From NCBI GenBank assembly GCA_964531695.1, contig CAZHEH010000002.1, forward strand, positions 186,001-250,000: a stretch of DNA of 64,000 nucleotides, written 5' to 3'. The notes beneath the pieces are model-generated. The model had not been told where the DNA came from. It searched no databases and saw only the letters and a program-made list of their open reading frames with translations. Shown here in pieces: positions 9,133-17,356 of the stretch. Both the position numbers and the translations under genes were made by a program. The DNA is from JAGXKT01 sp964531695 (GTDB taxonomy: Bacteria > Planctomycetota > Phycisphaerae > SM23-33). Within the stretch, counting starts at the first letter, position 1. Each line of letters begins with the position of its first letter.

Positions 9133-9179
9133 AAAGGCCGGGCGCATGCTCGATGCATCGAGCGCGTGCCCGGCCTTTA
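9133..9179. terminator. Bidirectional rho-independent terminator between convergent FHA gene and ruvX
   Basis: Arms AAAGGCCGGGC and GCCCGGCCTTT are exact complements, and the inner bases (GCTCGATGCATCGAGC) form a second palindrome. The stem starts with an A-run and ends with a T-run on each strand, so it can terminate both converging transcripts. It lies 19 nt after one stop and 12 nt before the other. Confidence 0.85.
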
Positions 9180-9190
9180 TCATGCGCCGC

Positions 9191-9622
9191 CTATGGCGCA
9201 TCGGGCGCGGCGTCGGGGCCGCCGGAGGACAAGAAGTCTTGCAGCATCGCGGCCGCTGCGACGGCGTCCTGGCGGGCCTTGCGCTGCCGGCGGGTCATCG
9301 TGCCGGCGAGGGCCTGGTCCGCCTCGAAGCTGCTGAGCCGCTCATCCCACATGCGCACGTCTCGCCCGGTCGCTTCGGCGATGCTGCGCGCGGCATCGCG
9401 GGCCAGGCGGGCCTGCGGGCCCTCGGTGTCGTCCATGTTCAGGGGCAAGCCGACGACGATGCCCTCGGCCTCGTACTCGGCCGCCAACTCCGCGATGCGG
9501 GCGAGGGCATCGTTGAACGGCGCGGCGGGCAGGACGGTCACCGGCGTGGCGATGCCGTCCGCGGTGCTGCCCGCGGCCACGCCGATCCGCTTGGTCCCGT
9601 GATCAATGCCCAACCAGCGCAT
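9191..9622 (-). CDS. ruvX: Putative pre-16S rRNA nuclease / Holliday junction resolvase-like RuvX (YqgF)
   Basis: 143 aa from ATG 9622, the usual length. The RNase H-like fold shows its acidic motifs: MRWLGIDHGTKRIGVA at the N-terminus, EGIVVGLPLNMDDTEG in the middle and DERLSSFEA, followed by DAVAAAAMLQDFL. YqgF proteins process the 5' end of 16S rRNA in E. coli. Upstream in-frame codons exist but would add a tail lacking similarity. The gap to the upstream manC gene is 157 bp. Confidence 0.9.
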   Translation of the reverse strand: MRWLGIDHGTKRIGVAAGSTADGIATPVTVLPAAPFNDALARIAELAAEYEAEGIVVGLPLNMDDTEGPQARLARDAARSIAEATGRDVRMWDERLSSFEADQALAGTMTRRQRKARQDAVAAAAMLQDFLSSGGPDAAPDAP

Positions 9623-9779
9623 GGCCCTCGCCCTCGGTACGGGAAACCCGGAACCCGCGATCCGAGCCGGGTAGACAAAGACAAACAGCAGCTTGGCCAA
9701 GCGGCCGGCCCATCCGTCCGCCTGCCGTGGCCGCTGTACGCCGTCTGTTTCGTGTTTCGAACTTCGAGCTGCGGGTTTC

Positions 9780-10853
9780 CTAGAGGTACTTGTCCCCGAA
9801 CTCCTCGCCCAGGTCTCCGACCAGCTCCTTGATCCGCTGGGCGTCGGACTTCTTGCACACGAGCGTGGCGTCGGGCGAGTGCACGATGACGCAGTCGTCC
9901 AACCCGAGAACGGCCAGAAGATGCCCGTCCTCCGTGACGACCACGTTGCGGAACGCGTCCTTCATCTTGACGTTCTCGGCCACCACCACATTGCCCGACG
10001 GGTCCGGGTCCATGACGCTCTCGAGCGCCGGCCAGGAGCCCACGTCCAGCCATTCGCAGCCCAGTTCCACCATCATCACGTGGGCGGCCTTCTCCATCAC
10101 CGCGTAGTCGATGCTGATCTTCGCCAGTTTCGGGTAGACCTCGTCCAGCACCGGGGCGAGGTCCTGCCCCGCGCGCTCGGCCTCCGTGACGGGCGCGAGC
10201 TTGGCCAGCGAATCGGGCAGGAACTGCTCCAGCGCCGAGCGGATCGCTCCGAGCGTCCAGACGAACATGCCGCTGTTCCAGAAGTGGTGGCCGGACTCCA
10301 CGTACCGCCGCGCGGTCTGACGGTCCGGCTTCTCGCGGAAGGCCTCGACCTGATACACCCCCTCGCGCCATTTCTCGCCCGCGTGGATGTAGCCGAGGCC
10401 GGTGTGCGGCCAGGTGGGCCGCACGCCGAAGGTCAGCAGGGCGTCGGAGTTCTGCCGGGCCGCGTCGCAGGCCGTGCGGACGGCCTTGCTGAAGCAGTCG
10501 GCCGGGCGGATGACGTGGTCCGCCGTGAAGACGGCCATGACGGCTTCGTCGTCGCGCCCCGCGAGCACCTGCGCTCCGAGGGCGACGGCGTTGGCGGTGT
10601 CGCGGCCCTCGGGCTCGCCGATGACGTTGCGCCGGGGGATTTGCGGCAGGGCGTCGGCGATCTGCCCGGCGTAGGCCGCGTTGGTGATGATGAGGATGTT
10701 CTCGTGCTCGAAGACGCCCTCGAGCCGCTCGACGGCGAGCGTCAGAAGGTTCTTGCCGTTGATGATGGGCAGAAGCTGCTTCGGCCGGCTCTGCCGGCTC
10801 AACGGCCAGAGCCGCTTGCCCGAGCCACCCGCCATGATGACCGCATAACGCAT
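9780..10853 (-). CDS. manC: Mannose-1-phosphate guanylyltransferase
   Basis: 357 aa from ATG 10853; GAGGGAG lies 6 nt upstream, which argues against the TTG 15 nt earlier. The nucleotidyltransferase signature YAVIMAGGSGKRLWPLSR with PKQLL opens the protein; ENILIITNAAY, FTADHVI, GLGYIHAGE, FREKPDR and WNSGMFVW follow. It makes GDP-mannose from mannose-1-phosphate and GTP for glycan synthesis. The C-terminal phosphomannose isomerase domain of bifunctional ManC is absent. It is monocistronic, divergent from ilvC. Confidence 0.9.
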   Translation of the reverse strand: MRYAVIMAGGSGKRLWPLSRQSRPKQLLPIINGKNLLTLAVERLEGVFEHENILIITNAAYAGQIADALPQIPRRNVIGEPEGRDTANAVALGAQVLAGRDDEAVMAVFTADHVIRPADCFSKAVRTACDAARQNSDALLTFGVRPTWPHTGLGYIHAGEKWREGVYQVEAFREKPDRQTARRYVESGHHFWNSGMFVWTLGAIRSALEQFLPDSLAKLAPVTEAERAGQDLAPVLDEVYPKLAKISIDYAVMEKAAHVMMVELGCEWLDVGSWPALESVMDPDPSGNVVVAENVKMKDAFRNVVVTEDGHLLAVLGLDDCVIVHSPDATLVCKKSDAQRIKELVGDLGEEFGDKYL

Positions 10854-10958
10854 CCCGTACTCCCTCAATCGCTTTCGCTTTTCGGCTCCGTGTACGCGGG
10901 ACTATATCGCGGACGGCCCGCCCGTGGCCACCCCAAAGCTGCCGACGAAGCACCGAGC

Positions 10959-10987
10959 TTGACGTATCGGCCCGGCCGTGCAAGAAT
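10959..10987 (+). promoter_or_regulatory. Sigma-70-type promoter of ilvC
   Basis: TTGACG (10959-10964), a 17-bp spacer and AAGAAT (10982-10987). The predicted start lies about 30 nt before the ilvC ATG, leaving room for the AGGAG ribosome site. Five of six bases match in the -35; the -10 is weaker. Confidence 0.6.
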
Positions 10988-11024
10988 CACCGCTTCGCAA
11001 GACGCTTAGAGACAGGAGCCCACC

Positions 11025-12122
11025 ATGGCGAAGATCAACTTCGGCGGCGTCAAAGAGGATGTTGTCACCCGCAAGGAATTCACGCTGGCCAAGGCCCGCC
11101 GCGTGCTTAAGAACGAGACCATCGCGGTGCTCGGCTACGGCGTGCAGGGCCCGGCCCAGGCGCTGAACATGGCCGACAACGGCTTCAACGTCATCATCGG
11201 ACAGGCCAAGCGGTTCAAGAAGGACTGGGACCGCGCCGTGGCGGACGGATGGAAGCCCGGCAAGACGCTGTTCGACATCGACGAGGCGGCCCAGCGCGGC
11301 ACGATCATCCAGATGCTCGTCTCCGACGCGGCCCAGAAGAAGATCTGGCCGGCGGTCAAGAAGCAGCTCAACGAGGGCGACGCGCTGTACTTCTCGCACG
11401 GCTTCTCGATCGTCTACCGCGATCAGACGAAGATCGTCCCGCCCGAGGACGTCGACGTGATCCTCGTCGCCCCGAAGGGCTCGGGCACGTCGGTCCGGCG
11501 GAACTTCCTGTCCGGCGCCGGCATCAACTCCAGCTACGCCGTCCACCAGGACTACACCGGCAACGCGGAGGAGCGATGCCTGGCCGTCGGCATCGCCATC
11601 GGCAGCGGGTACCTCTTCCCGACGACCTTCGAGAAGGAGGTCTACAGCGACCTCGTGGGTGAGCGCGGCGTGCTGATGGGGGCTCTGGCCGGCGTGATGG
11701 AGGCCCAGTACGAGACGCTTCGCAAGCACGGGCACTCGCCGTCCGAGGCGTTCAACGAGACGGTCGAAGAGCTGACGCAGAGCTTGATCCGGCTGGTCGA
11801 CGAGAACGGCATGGACTGGATGTACTCGAACTGCTCGGCCACGGCGCAGCGCGGCGCGCTCGACTGGAAGCCGAAGTTCAAGAAGGCCGTGATGCCCGTT
11901 TTCAAGGAGCTGTACAAGCGCGTCGCCGGCGGCGAGGAGACCAAGCGGGTTCTGTCGCTCTGCGGGCGGAAGGACTACCCCGAGCGGGTCGCCAAGGAGC
12001 TGGCCGAGCTGCGCAACAGCGAGATGTGGCAGGCCGGGCAGGCCACGCGGGACCTGAGGCCGAAGGAGCGGGCCCGCAAGGTCACCAAGGCCACGAAGGG
12101 CGTCTCCGGCCGGGCCGGTTGA
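11025..12122 (+). CDS. ilvC: Ketol-acid reductoisomerase
   Basis: 365 aa. Second common step of branched-chain amino acid synthesis: Mg-dependent alkyl migration followed by NAD(P)H reduction of acetolactate. The Rossmann GxGxxG is AVLGYGVQGPAQALNMADNG (residues 35-54); the cofactor loop reads GQAKRFKKDWDRA. FSHGFSIVY, DVDVILVAPKGSGTSVRR, GNAEERCLAVGIAIG and the all-helical C-terminal domain (DLVGERGVLMGALAGVMEAQYETL) are all seen. It is somewhat longer than the 330-340 aa class I enzymes, owing to a long cofactor loop region and a basic C-terminal tail. It stands alone, with no ilvB/ilvN next to it. AGGAG lies 7 nt before the ATG. Confidence 0.95.
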   Translation: MAKINFGGVKEDVVTRKEFTLAKARRVLKNETIAVLGYGVQGPAQALNMADNGFNVIIGQAKRFKKDWDRAVADGWKPGKTLFDIDEAAQRGTIIQMLVSDAAQKKIWPAVKKQLNEGDALYFSHGFSIVYRDQTKIVPPEDVDVILVAPKGSGTSVRRNFLSGAGINSSYAVHQDYTGNAEERCLAVGIAIGSGYLFPTTFEKEVYSDLVGERGVLMGALAGVMEAQYETLRKHGHSPSEAFNETVEELTQSLIRLVDENGMDWMYSNCSATAQRGALDWKPKFKKAVMPVFKELYKRVAGGEETKRVLSLCGRKDYPERVAKELAELRNSEMWQAGQATRDLRPKERARKVTKATKGVSGRAG

Positions 12123-12190
12123 CGCGGCGGTGCGGCTCGCCGCAAGACGCGGCCGCGGATGCTCGCGGCCCTCGGAAATCACGACAGGCC

Positions 12191-12221
12191 GGGAAGCGCC
12201 GCATACGTCTTGCGGCGTTTC
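12191..12221. terminator. Probable terminator between convergent ilvC and radical SAM gene
   Basis: CGCCGCA (12197-12203) and TGCGGCG (12211-12217) form a 7-bp stem extended by A-T pairs, with a short T-run (TTTCT) on the plus strand. The hairpin abuts the stop codon of the convergent gene. The T-tract is short, so efficiency is uncertain. Confidence 0.5.
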
Positions 12222-13652
12222 TCACGCGCCGCGGGCCAGCGTCGCCGGGATGGACGTATCCGTCGAGCGGTCCTTGCCGAGGACGGGGTCGTTCGGCAGG
12301 TACCGCTCCCAGTGGCTCATCGCGTCGAGCATTTCCTTGCCGCGGCGGCAATCCTCGATGCTGAGTTTTCCCGCACGCACCAGGTCGTAGTAGGGCCCCA
12401 GGTCCGTCTGCTTGTAGAGCTCCGCGAAGTGCTTGTAGAACTCCATGCGCGGCAGGCGGGTCGGCAGGACCGAATGCAGCGTGTCGTAGCAGCGGTAATC
12501 GTGTGTGAGCAGCTCGTCGTACTTCTGCCGGTACAGCTCGGTGCCCACGAGCGGGGTCAGCACGGTGAACTGCGTGTGGGTGATCTCCCGCTCGTTCACG
12601 TAGTCCCGCAGGCGGCGGAATTCGTCGGCCGTCCAGTTCGGGTCCACGATGAACGCGCCCCAGATGATCGCGCCGTTGGCCTTGAGGATGCGGATCGCCT
12701 CGTCGTTGACCGCCACACGGTTGGACTTGTTCACGCTGGCCAGCGTGTCGTCCGAAGCGCCCTCCAGCCCGAGCAGCACGGCGTAGAGGCCGATGTCCGC
12801 CCATTTCTCGACCAGTTCCGGGTGCTTGGCGATGGAGTCGGTACGGGCCTCCATCGACCAGGTCATGTTCAACCCCTCGGCCTTGATGCGGTCGGCGATC
12901 TCGGCCTCGCGCTTGTGGTTCATCAGGAAGTTGTCGTCGACGAACGTGATGTGGCCGGTGTTGACCCGGTGAATGTCCTCCAGCACGCGGTCGGCCGACA
13001 TCTGTCGGGTCAATCCGCCGTAGAACTCGTGCACGCTACAGAAGTTACAACGGAACGGGCAGCCCCGGCTGGTGGCCACGACGCTGTCCGGGCGGTCGAA
13101 CAGCCAGAAGTAGTGCTCCCGATACTCGTCGGTCAGCTCCCGGCGGGGCAGCGGCATGTCGTCCATGGCGCGCCCCCGGGGAACGTGCCGGTCGTTACGG
13201 ACGAACTCGCCATCGGGGCCTCGGTACGACACGTTGGGAACGTCCGACAGGCCCCGGCCGGCGGCAACCGCTTCCACGAGCTGCGGGAAGACGTACTCGC
13301 CCTCGCCCAGCGTGATGGCGTCCACCTCCGGAATGCAGAAATCATCCGGCCGGAGCGTGCAGTGGTGGCCGCCCACGACGGTGAAGATGTCGCTTGAAAC
13401 GCCCTTGACGGCTCGGAGGATATCCACGGCCGCGTAGTACTCGGTCGTCAGTGCCGTGACCGCGACCAGCTCCGGCTGGAAGGCGCGTACCGTGCGGGCC
13501 ACGTCCGGGTCGATGCGCGTGTCCAGAATCCGCACGTCGTGTTCCGGGATCGTGGCCGCCAGAATCTCCAGCGCCAGCGGCTCGGGCATCGCTGCCAGGC
13601 GGAACCCGAAGTTATCAATGAGATAGTCCGGTTGGATGAGCAGGACACGCAT
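12222..13652 (-). CDS. B12-binding domain radical SAM protein
   Basis: 476 aa from ATG 13652 (GGAAG 6 nt upstream); an ATG at 13676 is an alternative. Residues 1-135 are a cobalamin-binding Rossmann domain (MRVLLIQPDYLIDN, VVGGHHCTLRPDDF, TLGEGEYVFPQLVEA). The radical SAM core follows with RGCPFRCNFCSVHEFYGG (CxxxCxxC), ITFVDDNFLMN and LLGLEGASDDTLASVNK. The family contains methylases and ring-forming enzymes acting on lipids, tetrapyrroles and antibiotics. The overall plan recalls hopanoid enzymes (HpnR/HpnJ class), but no hopanoid genes are nearby, so I leave the substrate open. Confidence 0.82.
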   Translation of the reverse strand: MRVLLIQPDYLIDNFGFRLAAMPEPLALEILAATIPEHDVRILDTRIDPDVARTVRAFQPELVAVTALTTEYYAAVDILRAVKGVSSDIFTVVGGHHCTLRPDDFCIPEVDAITLGEGEYVFPQLVEAVAAGRGLSDVPNVSYRGPDGEFVRNDRHVPRGRAMDDMPLPRRELTDEYREHYFWLFDRPDSVVATSRGCPFRCNFCSVHEFYGGLTRQMSADRVLEDIHRVNTGHITFVDDNFLMNHKREAEIADRIKAEGLNMTWSMEARTDSIAKHPELVEKWADIGLYAVLLGLEGASDDTLASVNKSNRVAVNDEAIRILKANGAIIWGAFIVDPNWTADEFRRLRDYVNEREITHTQFTVLTPLVGTELYRQKYDELLTHDYRCYDTLHSVLPTRLPRMEFYKHFAELYKQTDLGPYYDLVRAGKLSIEDCRRGKEMLDAMSHWERYLPNDPVLGKDRSTDTSIPATLARGA

Positions 13653-14054
13653 GAGTCGCTTCCGGTCTGGATTCATCGCGGCGGCCGCCGCCGCCAAGCC
13701 AGGAAGTTATCCTATCCCGCCGGGAGCCGGCAAACAAGCCGACAAGCGATGCGCCGACCCGAGCCGTGGCGGCGGAGCGCACGGAGCTCCTGGCGCTTCC
13801 CCTCCCGCATGGCAGGCATTCTGCGGGCGGTCGCGGGCACGGTCGGTTTCGTTGGAGACATTCGGCTCCCCGTGCGTCCAAGGGAGTGCGGGAGTTCGTG
13901 CCGCCCGCTTTGCCGTCGATGTGAACGGACCGGTGAGCCCTTCCGGGTGCCCGCTGCTGCGCGGAAGGCCGCCCGACGCGATAGACTCAGAGGCATGGGC
14001 CGGTTATGCTTGGGCGCCCGGCGTGCGGGCGGATACGAGTCAAGGAGATCGAGG
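13653..14054. other. Intergenic region upstream of the secreted protein gene
   Basis: About 400 bases between divergent genes. It should contain both promoters. Open frames here have no ribosome site and no recognisable product. No tRNA or strong palindrome is visible. Confidence 0.45.
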
Positions 14055-15461
14055 ATGACACGCGGGTTATGGGTAGTGTGTGTGCTGGTGGCGGCAGTGT
14101 CGCCGGCCGGGGCCGAGGGAGGCGCGACGGACGGCGAGGCCGAAGCGTCTGCCGACGACGGATCCGTGATGATCGTGTTCGAGAACGAGGACCAGGTCCA
14201 TGCCCGTATCCTGGGCATCGAAGAGGGCGAGTTGGTCTTCGCGCTGGTCGTCGCACCGGAACAGCCCCTGCGGGCCGACATGGATCGGGTCAACCGCATC
14301 GCGGCCGACCGGAAGGTGGGCGTGCCGCCGGAGAAGGCCCGGCTGATGCTGCACACGGGGACGACGCTCTTCGGCGCGCTGGTCGGCTTTGAGGACGGCG
14401 GGCTGGTGTTCGCGGACGACGACGTCGGCGAGTTGACGATTCCGATGGAGACCGTTGCGGCGTATGAGAGCGGCGCGTCCGTGCCGCTGACCGAGGAAAT
14501 CGATTTCACCAAGCATGTCATTCAGTCGGCGTCCGGGGACGTGCTGGTCGGCAAGCCCCGAACGGCCGGGCCGAAGACGATCCAGGTCAAGGGGGAGGAA
14601 GTGGAACTCGCCATCGAGTCCGACGAGATCTCCGCGATGTACTTCCCCGCGCCGGACGACAAGGATGAGCTCGAGGACGCGACGTTCCGACTCGTGCAGC
14701 TCACAAGCGGGGCCGTGCTGACAGGGCGGCGACTGGCGATGGAAGACGAAAAGTTGAGCGTCGAGCTGCATAAGGCCGGCTCGGTGTCCGTGCCGATGGC
14801 GAAGGTCGCGGAGATCTCGGTGGTGCGAGGCCCGGTGGTGGCGGGGCGGTCGCACCTGCGGCGGGTGCTGGTGTGGGGCGGCATGGCCGACCAGGACGAG
14901 GAGCTGGCGCGGACGATCGCGGCCCTGCAGGAGAAGCTTCCCGGCTGGGAGATCGAGCGGAACGTGTCGCGGGAGTTCGACAACGAATTCGCCCGCAAGC
15001 TGATGCGCTGCCGGGCCCTGGTCATCGCCGAGCAGGAATCGTGGGGCGGCGGCCACGACGAGCTTGCCCGCCAGCTCGGGCCGCTCGCCAAGCGGTTCCT
15101 GCAGAGCGGGGGCAACATCGTGCTGCTGGGCATGGTCGAGCGAGAGACGGGCTTCTGCCGGGAGGCGGGCCTCATCGACTACCAGAAGGTCAACGCCGGG
15201 GACAACATGGCCATCAGCTTCACGGAAGCGGGCGAGGCGCTGGGGCGCGGTGTGGGCGGCACCTTCACCAGCACGAACTCGACGATGCGCTACCGCTCCG
15301 GCGATGCGATCCCTTCGAAGGTGCTGGCGACGGACGACCGCGGCGCCGCGATTATCGGACGCCGCGCGAGCAGGGGCTGGGTCATCCTGATGGGCATGGA
15401 CTACTACGCGCACAACGATGGCACCAAGCAGGTCCTGGCCAATGCGGTCAGACTCCGCTAG
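14055..15461 (+). CDS. Secreted protein of unknown function with repeated beta modules and a GATase-like C-terminus
   Basis: 468 aa from ATG 14055 with AAGGAG 10 nt upstream. A signal peptide (LWVVCVLVAAVSPAGAEG) is followed by an acidic stretch and at least three similar beta-rich modules containing phrases such as GTTLFGALVGFEDGGLVFAD, SGDVLVGKPRTAG and SGAVLTGRRLAMEDEKLSVEL. The last 200 residues (HLRRVLVWGGMADQDEEL...GGNIVLLGMVERETGF...GWVILMGMDYYAHNDGTKQ) resemble the alpha/beta fold of ThuA/GATase1-like proteins, with no clear catalytic triad. Export is supported; the function is not. The 3' end overlaps a methyltransferase reading frame by 20 nt. Confidence 0.7.
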   Translation: MTRGLWVVCVLVAAVSPAGAEGGATDGEAEASADDGSVMIVFENEDQVHARILGIEEGELVFALVVAPEQPLRADMDRVNRIAADRKVGVPPEKARLMLHTGTTLFGALVGFEDGGLVFADDDVGELTIPMETVAAYESGASVPLTEEIDFTKHVIQSASGDVLVGKPRTAGPKTIQVKGEEVELAIESDEISAMYFPAPDDKDELEDATFRLVQLTSGAVLTGRRLAMEDEKLSVELHKAGSVSVPMAKVAEISVVRGPVVAGRSHLRRVLVWGGMADQDEELARTIAALQEKLPGWEIERNVSREFDNEFARKLMRCRALVIAEQESWGGGHDELARQLGPLAKRFLQSGGNIVLLGMVERETGFCREAGLIDYQKVNAGDNMAISFTEAGEALGRGVGGTFTSTNSTMRYRSGDAIPSKVLATDDRGAAIIGRRASRGWVILMGMDYYAHNDGTKQVLANAVRLR

Positions 15462-16064
15462 CGCGAGCGCCTCGGCGGCCGAGCCGGATCTCCGCAAGCT
15501 CAAGGAGGACATCGTGTTCACCGCCGCGCCGCTGGGCCGGTCGCTGACCTTCCGCAGCACCTGGGGCCTGTTCAGCCCCCGCGGCATCGACGACGGGACC
15601 GCGATGCTCCTGCGGCATGCGGACATCCGTCCCGGCGAGGTGGCGCTCGATCTGGGCTGCGGGTACGGGTGGTCGGCCTGGCCATCGCCGCCCAGAGCCC
15701 GGAGAGCCGTGTCCACCTGGTGGATAAGGACTACGTGGCGGTCGAGTACGCCCGGCGGAACACGGAGGCCAACGGCCTGGCCAACTGCCACGTGTACCTG
15801 TCCAACGCCTTCAGCGCGGTTCCGGCGGATGTCCGATTCGATCACGTGGCGGCGAATCTGCCGGCCAAGGTGGGCAAGGAGCTGCTGTCGATCATCCTGT
15901 ATGACGCCCGGTCACGGCTCCGGCCCGGCGGGCGGATCACCGTGGTAACGGTGAACGGGCTGCGGAAGTTCATCCGGCGCAATCTGGAGCAGGTCTTCGG
16001 CAGCTTCCGCAAGCTCAAACAGGGCCCGCACCATACGGTGAGCATGGCGAATCTCTCCGAGTAA
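15442..16064 (+). pseudogene. RsmC-like class I SAM methyltransferase interrupted by a -1 frameshift
   Basis: Two adjacent frames encode one methyltransferase. The first (from ATG 15442) gives LKEDIVFTAAPLGRSLTFRSTWGLFSPRGIDDG and the SAM-binding motif LDLGCGYG, then loses similarity near 15669. The next frame resumes immediately as VGLAIAAQSPESRVHLVDKDYVAVEYARRNTEANGL, then FDHVAANLPAK and GGRITVVTVNGLRKFIRRNLEQVFG to the stop at 16064. Restoring a single G in the stretch GGGTACGGGTGGTCGG rejoins the motif as GCGYGVVGLAIA. The substrate motif NLPAK differs from the NPPF of RsmC/RlmG. It is either a real frameshift or an assembly base error; the downstream part shows no decay, which favours a sequencing error. 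Confidence 0.75.
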
Positions 16065-16131
16065 GGCATTGCAGAGAAAGGCCTTGCGTGTTTCGTCGCC
16101 TGAGGGAACTGCAAAAGAGTCAACTGGCTAC

Positions 16132-16160
16132 TTGACGAATCCGGAATTGCCGGGTATAGT
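16132..16160 (+). promoter_or_regulatory. Near-consensus sigma-70 promoter of a non-coding transcript
   Basis: TTGACG (16132-16137), 17-bp spacer, TATAGT (16155-16160). This is one of the best promoter matches in the window. No coding sequence with a ribosome site follows; the predicted start is about 16167. Confidence 0.75.
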
Positions 16161-16166
16161 ATTCAT

Positions 16167-16359
16167 ATGAGGTGGGTCGTGCGGCTACAGCTCATGCTTC
16201 ACGGCCTTGAGGTTCATCGCTCTTTGCCTGGTTGTAGCGCCCGTGGAAGGGTACGGGCGGCATCGCGACGGAGCAGCTGACGTCGTGAGGGAATTCAAGA
16301 CCGAGTGGGTCGTCTCGTGTTTTAGGAGGCGCGAGGCGGCCGAGCCCGGTCTTTTTTTT
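16167..16359 (+). ncRNA. Candidate structured non-coding RNA, about 190 nt
   Basis: The unit is bounded by a strong promoter and an intrinsic terminator with eight Ts, with no credible reading frame. Four helices can be read directly: GCTACA (16184-16189) with TGTAGC (16233-16238) enclosing a 43-nt domain; GCCCGT/ACGGGC with an 8-nt loop (16239-16258); GCGACG/CGTCGT (16265-16286); and the terminator stem. The sequence GTGGGTCGT occurs at the 5' end (16172-16180) and again just inside the terminator stem (16305-16313). I looked for features of 6S RNA, SRP RNA (GGUCAGG/GGAAG pattern), tmRNA and RNase P and did not find them, so the class is open. The neighbouring genes run toward or away from it and are not its targets in cis. 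Confidence 0.6.
16299..16359 (+). terminator. Intrinsic terminator of the non-coding RNA
   Basis: GACCG (16299-16303) pairs with CGGTC (16347-16351), GGTC with GGCC inside an internal loop, and GTCTCGTG (16312-16319) with GCGCGAGGC (16329-16337), followed directly by eight Ts at 16352-16359. Confidence 0.8.
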
Positions 16360-16402
16360 GTGCGCCAAGCCGGGAACCGTCCGTGCCTGGGGCGGGACCG
16401 CC

Positions 16403-17299
16403 TCAGTCCCCTTGCGTCACGAACTGGAGCATCGTGACCCCGTTGAACAAGGCGTGGATCAGGATGGGGGCGGTGAGCCGTCCGGTCCGCTCGTAGTTGT
16501 AGCCGAGGACCACGCCCAGGGCGAACAAGGCGGGCACGCTGTCCGGGTTGGGCCAGTGTACGGCGGCAAACAGCGATGCCGTCACCAGCACCGCCGCCCA
16601 GGGGCGGCGCGTGTACCGCCGAAACATGGATTGCAGCAGACCGCGGAAGAAGATCTCCTCGGCCAGGGGGGCCAGCACGACGGCCGAGACGGCCGCCAGC
16701 ACGCGCCAGCCCACGTCCAATTGCCGCATCGCCTGCAGGATCTCGTGCTCCCGCAGCCATCTGCCCGGCAGGATCCATCGGGTCAGGTAGAGCAGCCCCA
16801 CGCAGATGGGGAAGACGGTGAGATAGGCCAGAACGCCTCGCACGGCGTCCCACGGCCAGTGACGCAGCGACAGGCCCATGCCCCTCCGCAGCCCGTGGCG
16901 GAACGCCAGCACGGCCATGGCGATCGTCAGGACCAGCCAGCCCATTTGCCCGGCCGCGTGACTCAGCAGACGCAGCGACATCGAGTCCGCGCCGAACGCG
17001 CCGGTCAGCCAGCGGTGGACGGCCAGGGCGAGCCCCTGCCACGCGAGGAAGGGCAGCAGGATGTGGGCGGGGGTGATTCGGTTCGGCCTTCCCGGGGAAC
17101 GGACGAGCGCGAGCTTGCGGGGATGCGCCGCCCGGCGGATCACCCAGAAGACCAGCGCGCAGCACCCCAGGGCGAGCACCACGAGATGGATCTTCCCCAC
17201 GTCGGATCGACCGTGGGACGCCGCCTCGGCCAGGGCGCGGACCGCACGGCTCGGGGGTTCCGTCCGAAGCGCGAAGGCGGACAAAGCGTTTGACATCAT
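16403..17299 (-). CDS. CPBP family intramembrane metalloprotease
   Basis: 298 aa from ATG 17299 (a second ATG follows directly). At least six hydrophobic segments are visible. The CPBP/Abi motifs occur in order: EEIFFRG (motif 1, catalytic Glu pair and Arg), HWPNPDS (motif 2) and ILIHALFNG (motif 3, His and Asn). The family is related to CAAX prenyl proteases and acts inside the membrane; bacterial substrates are mostly unknown. Its promoter lies toward trpC, with which it shares a 57-bp divergent gap. No bacteriocin locus is nearby. Confidence 0.87.
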   Translation of the reverse strand: MMSNALSAFALRTEPPSRAVRALAEAASHGRSDVGKIHLVVLALGCCALVFWVIRRAAHPRKLALVRSPGRPNRITPAHILLPFLAWQGLALAVHRWLTGAFGADSMSLRLLSHAAGQMGWLVLTIAMAVLAFRHGLRRGMGLSLRHWPWDAVRGVLAYLTVFPICVGLLYLTRWILPGRWLREHEILQAMRQLDVGWRVLAAVSAVVLAPLAEEIFFRGLLQSMFRRYTRRPWAAVLVTASLFAAVHWPNPDSVPALFALGVVLGYNYERTGRLTAPILIHALFNGVTMLQFVTQGD

Positions 17300-17356
17300 T
17301 CGGCTCACAGGGATAACGTGGCGCGTTCTACACGGTGCCGCCGGGCGGGACCCGCA

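Noticed and set aside
12222..13652. Firm naming as the hopanoid C-3 methylase HpnR
   Set aside because: Architecture is compatible, but no hopanoid gene is nearby and residue-level evidence is lacking.
16167..16359. 6S, SRP, tmRNA or RNase P identity for the structured RNA
   Set aside because: The expected signatures (long single bubble hairpin, GGUCAGG/GGAAG loop, tag frame, P4 core) were not visible; I leave the class open.
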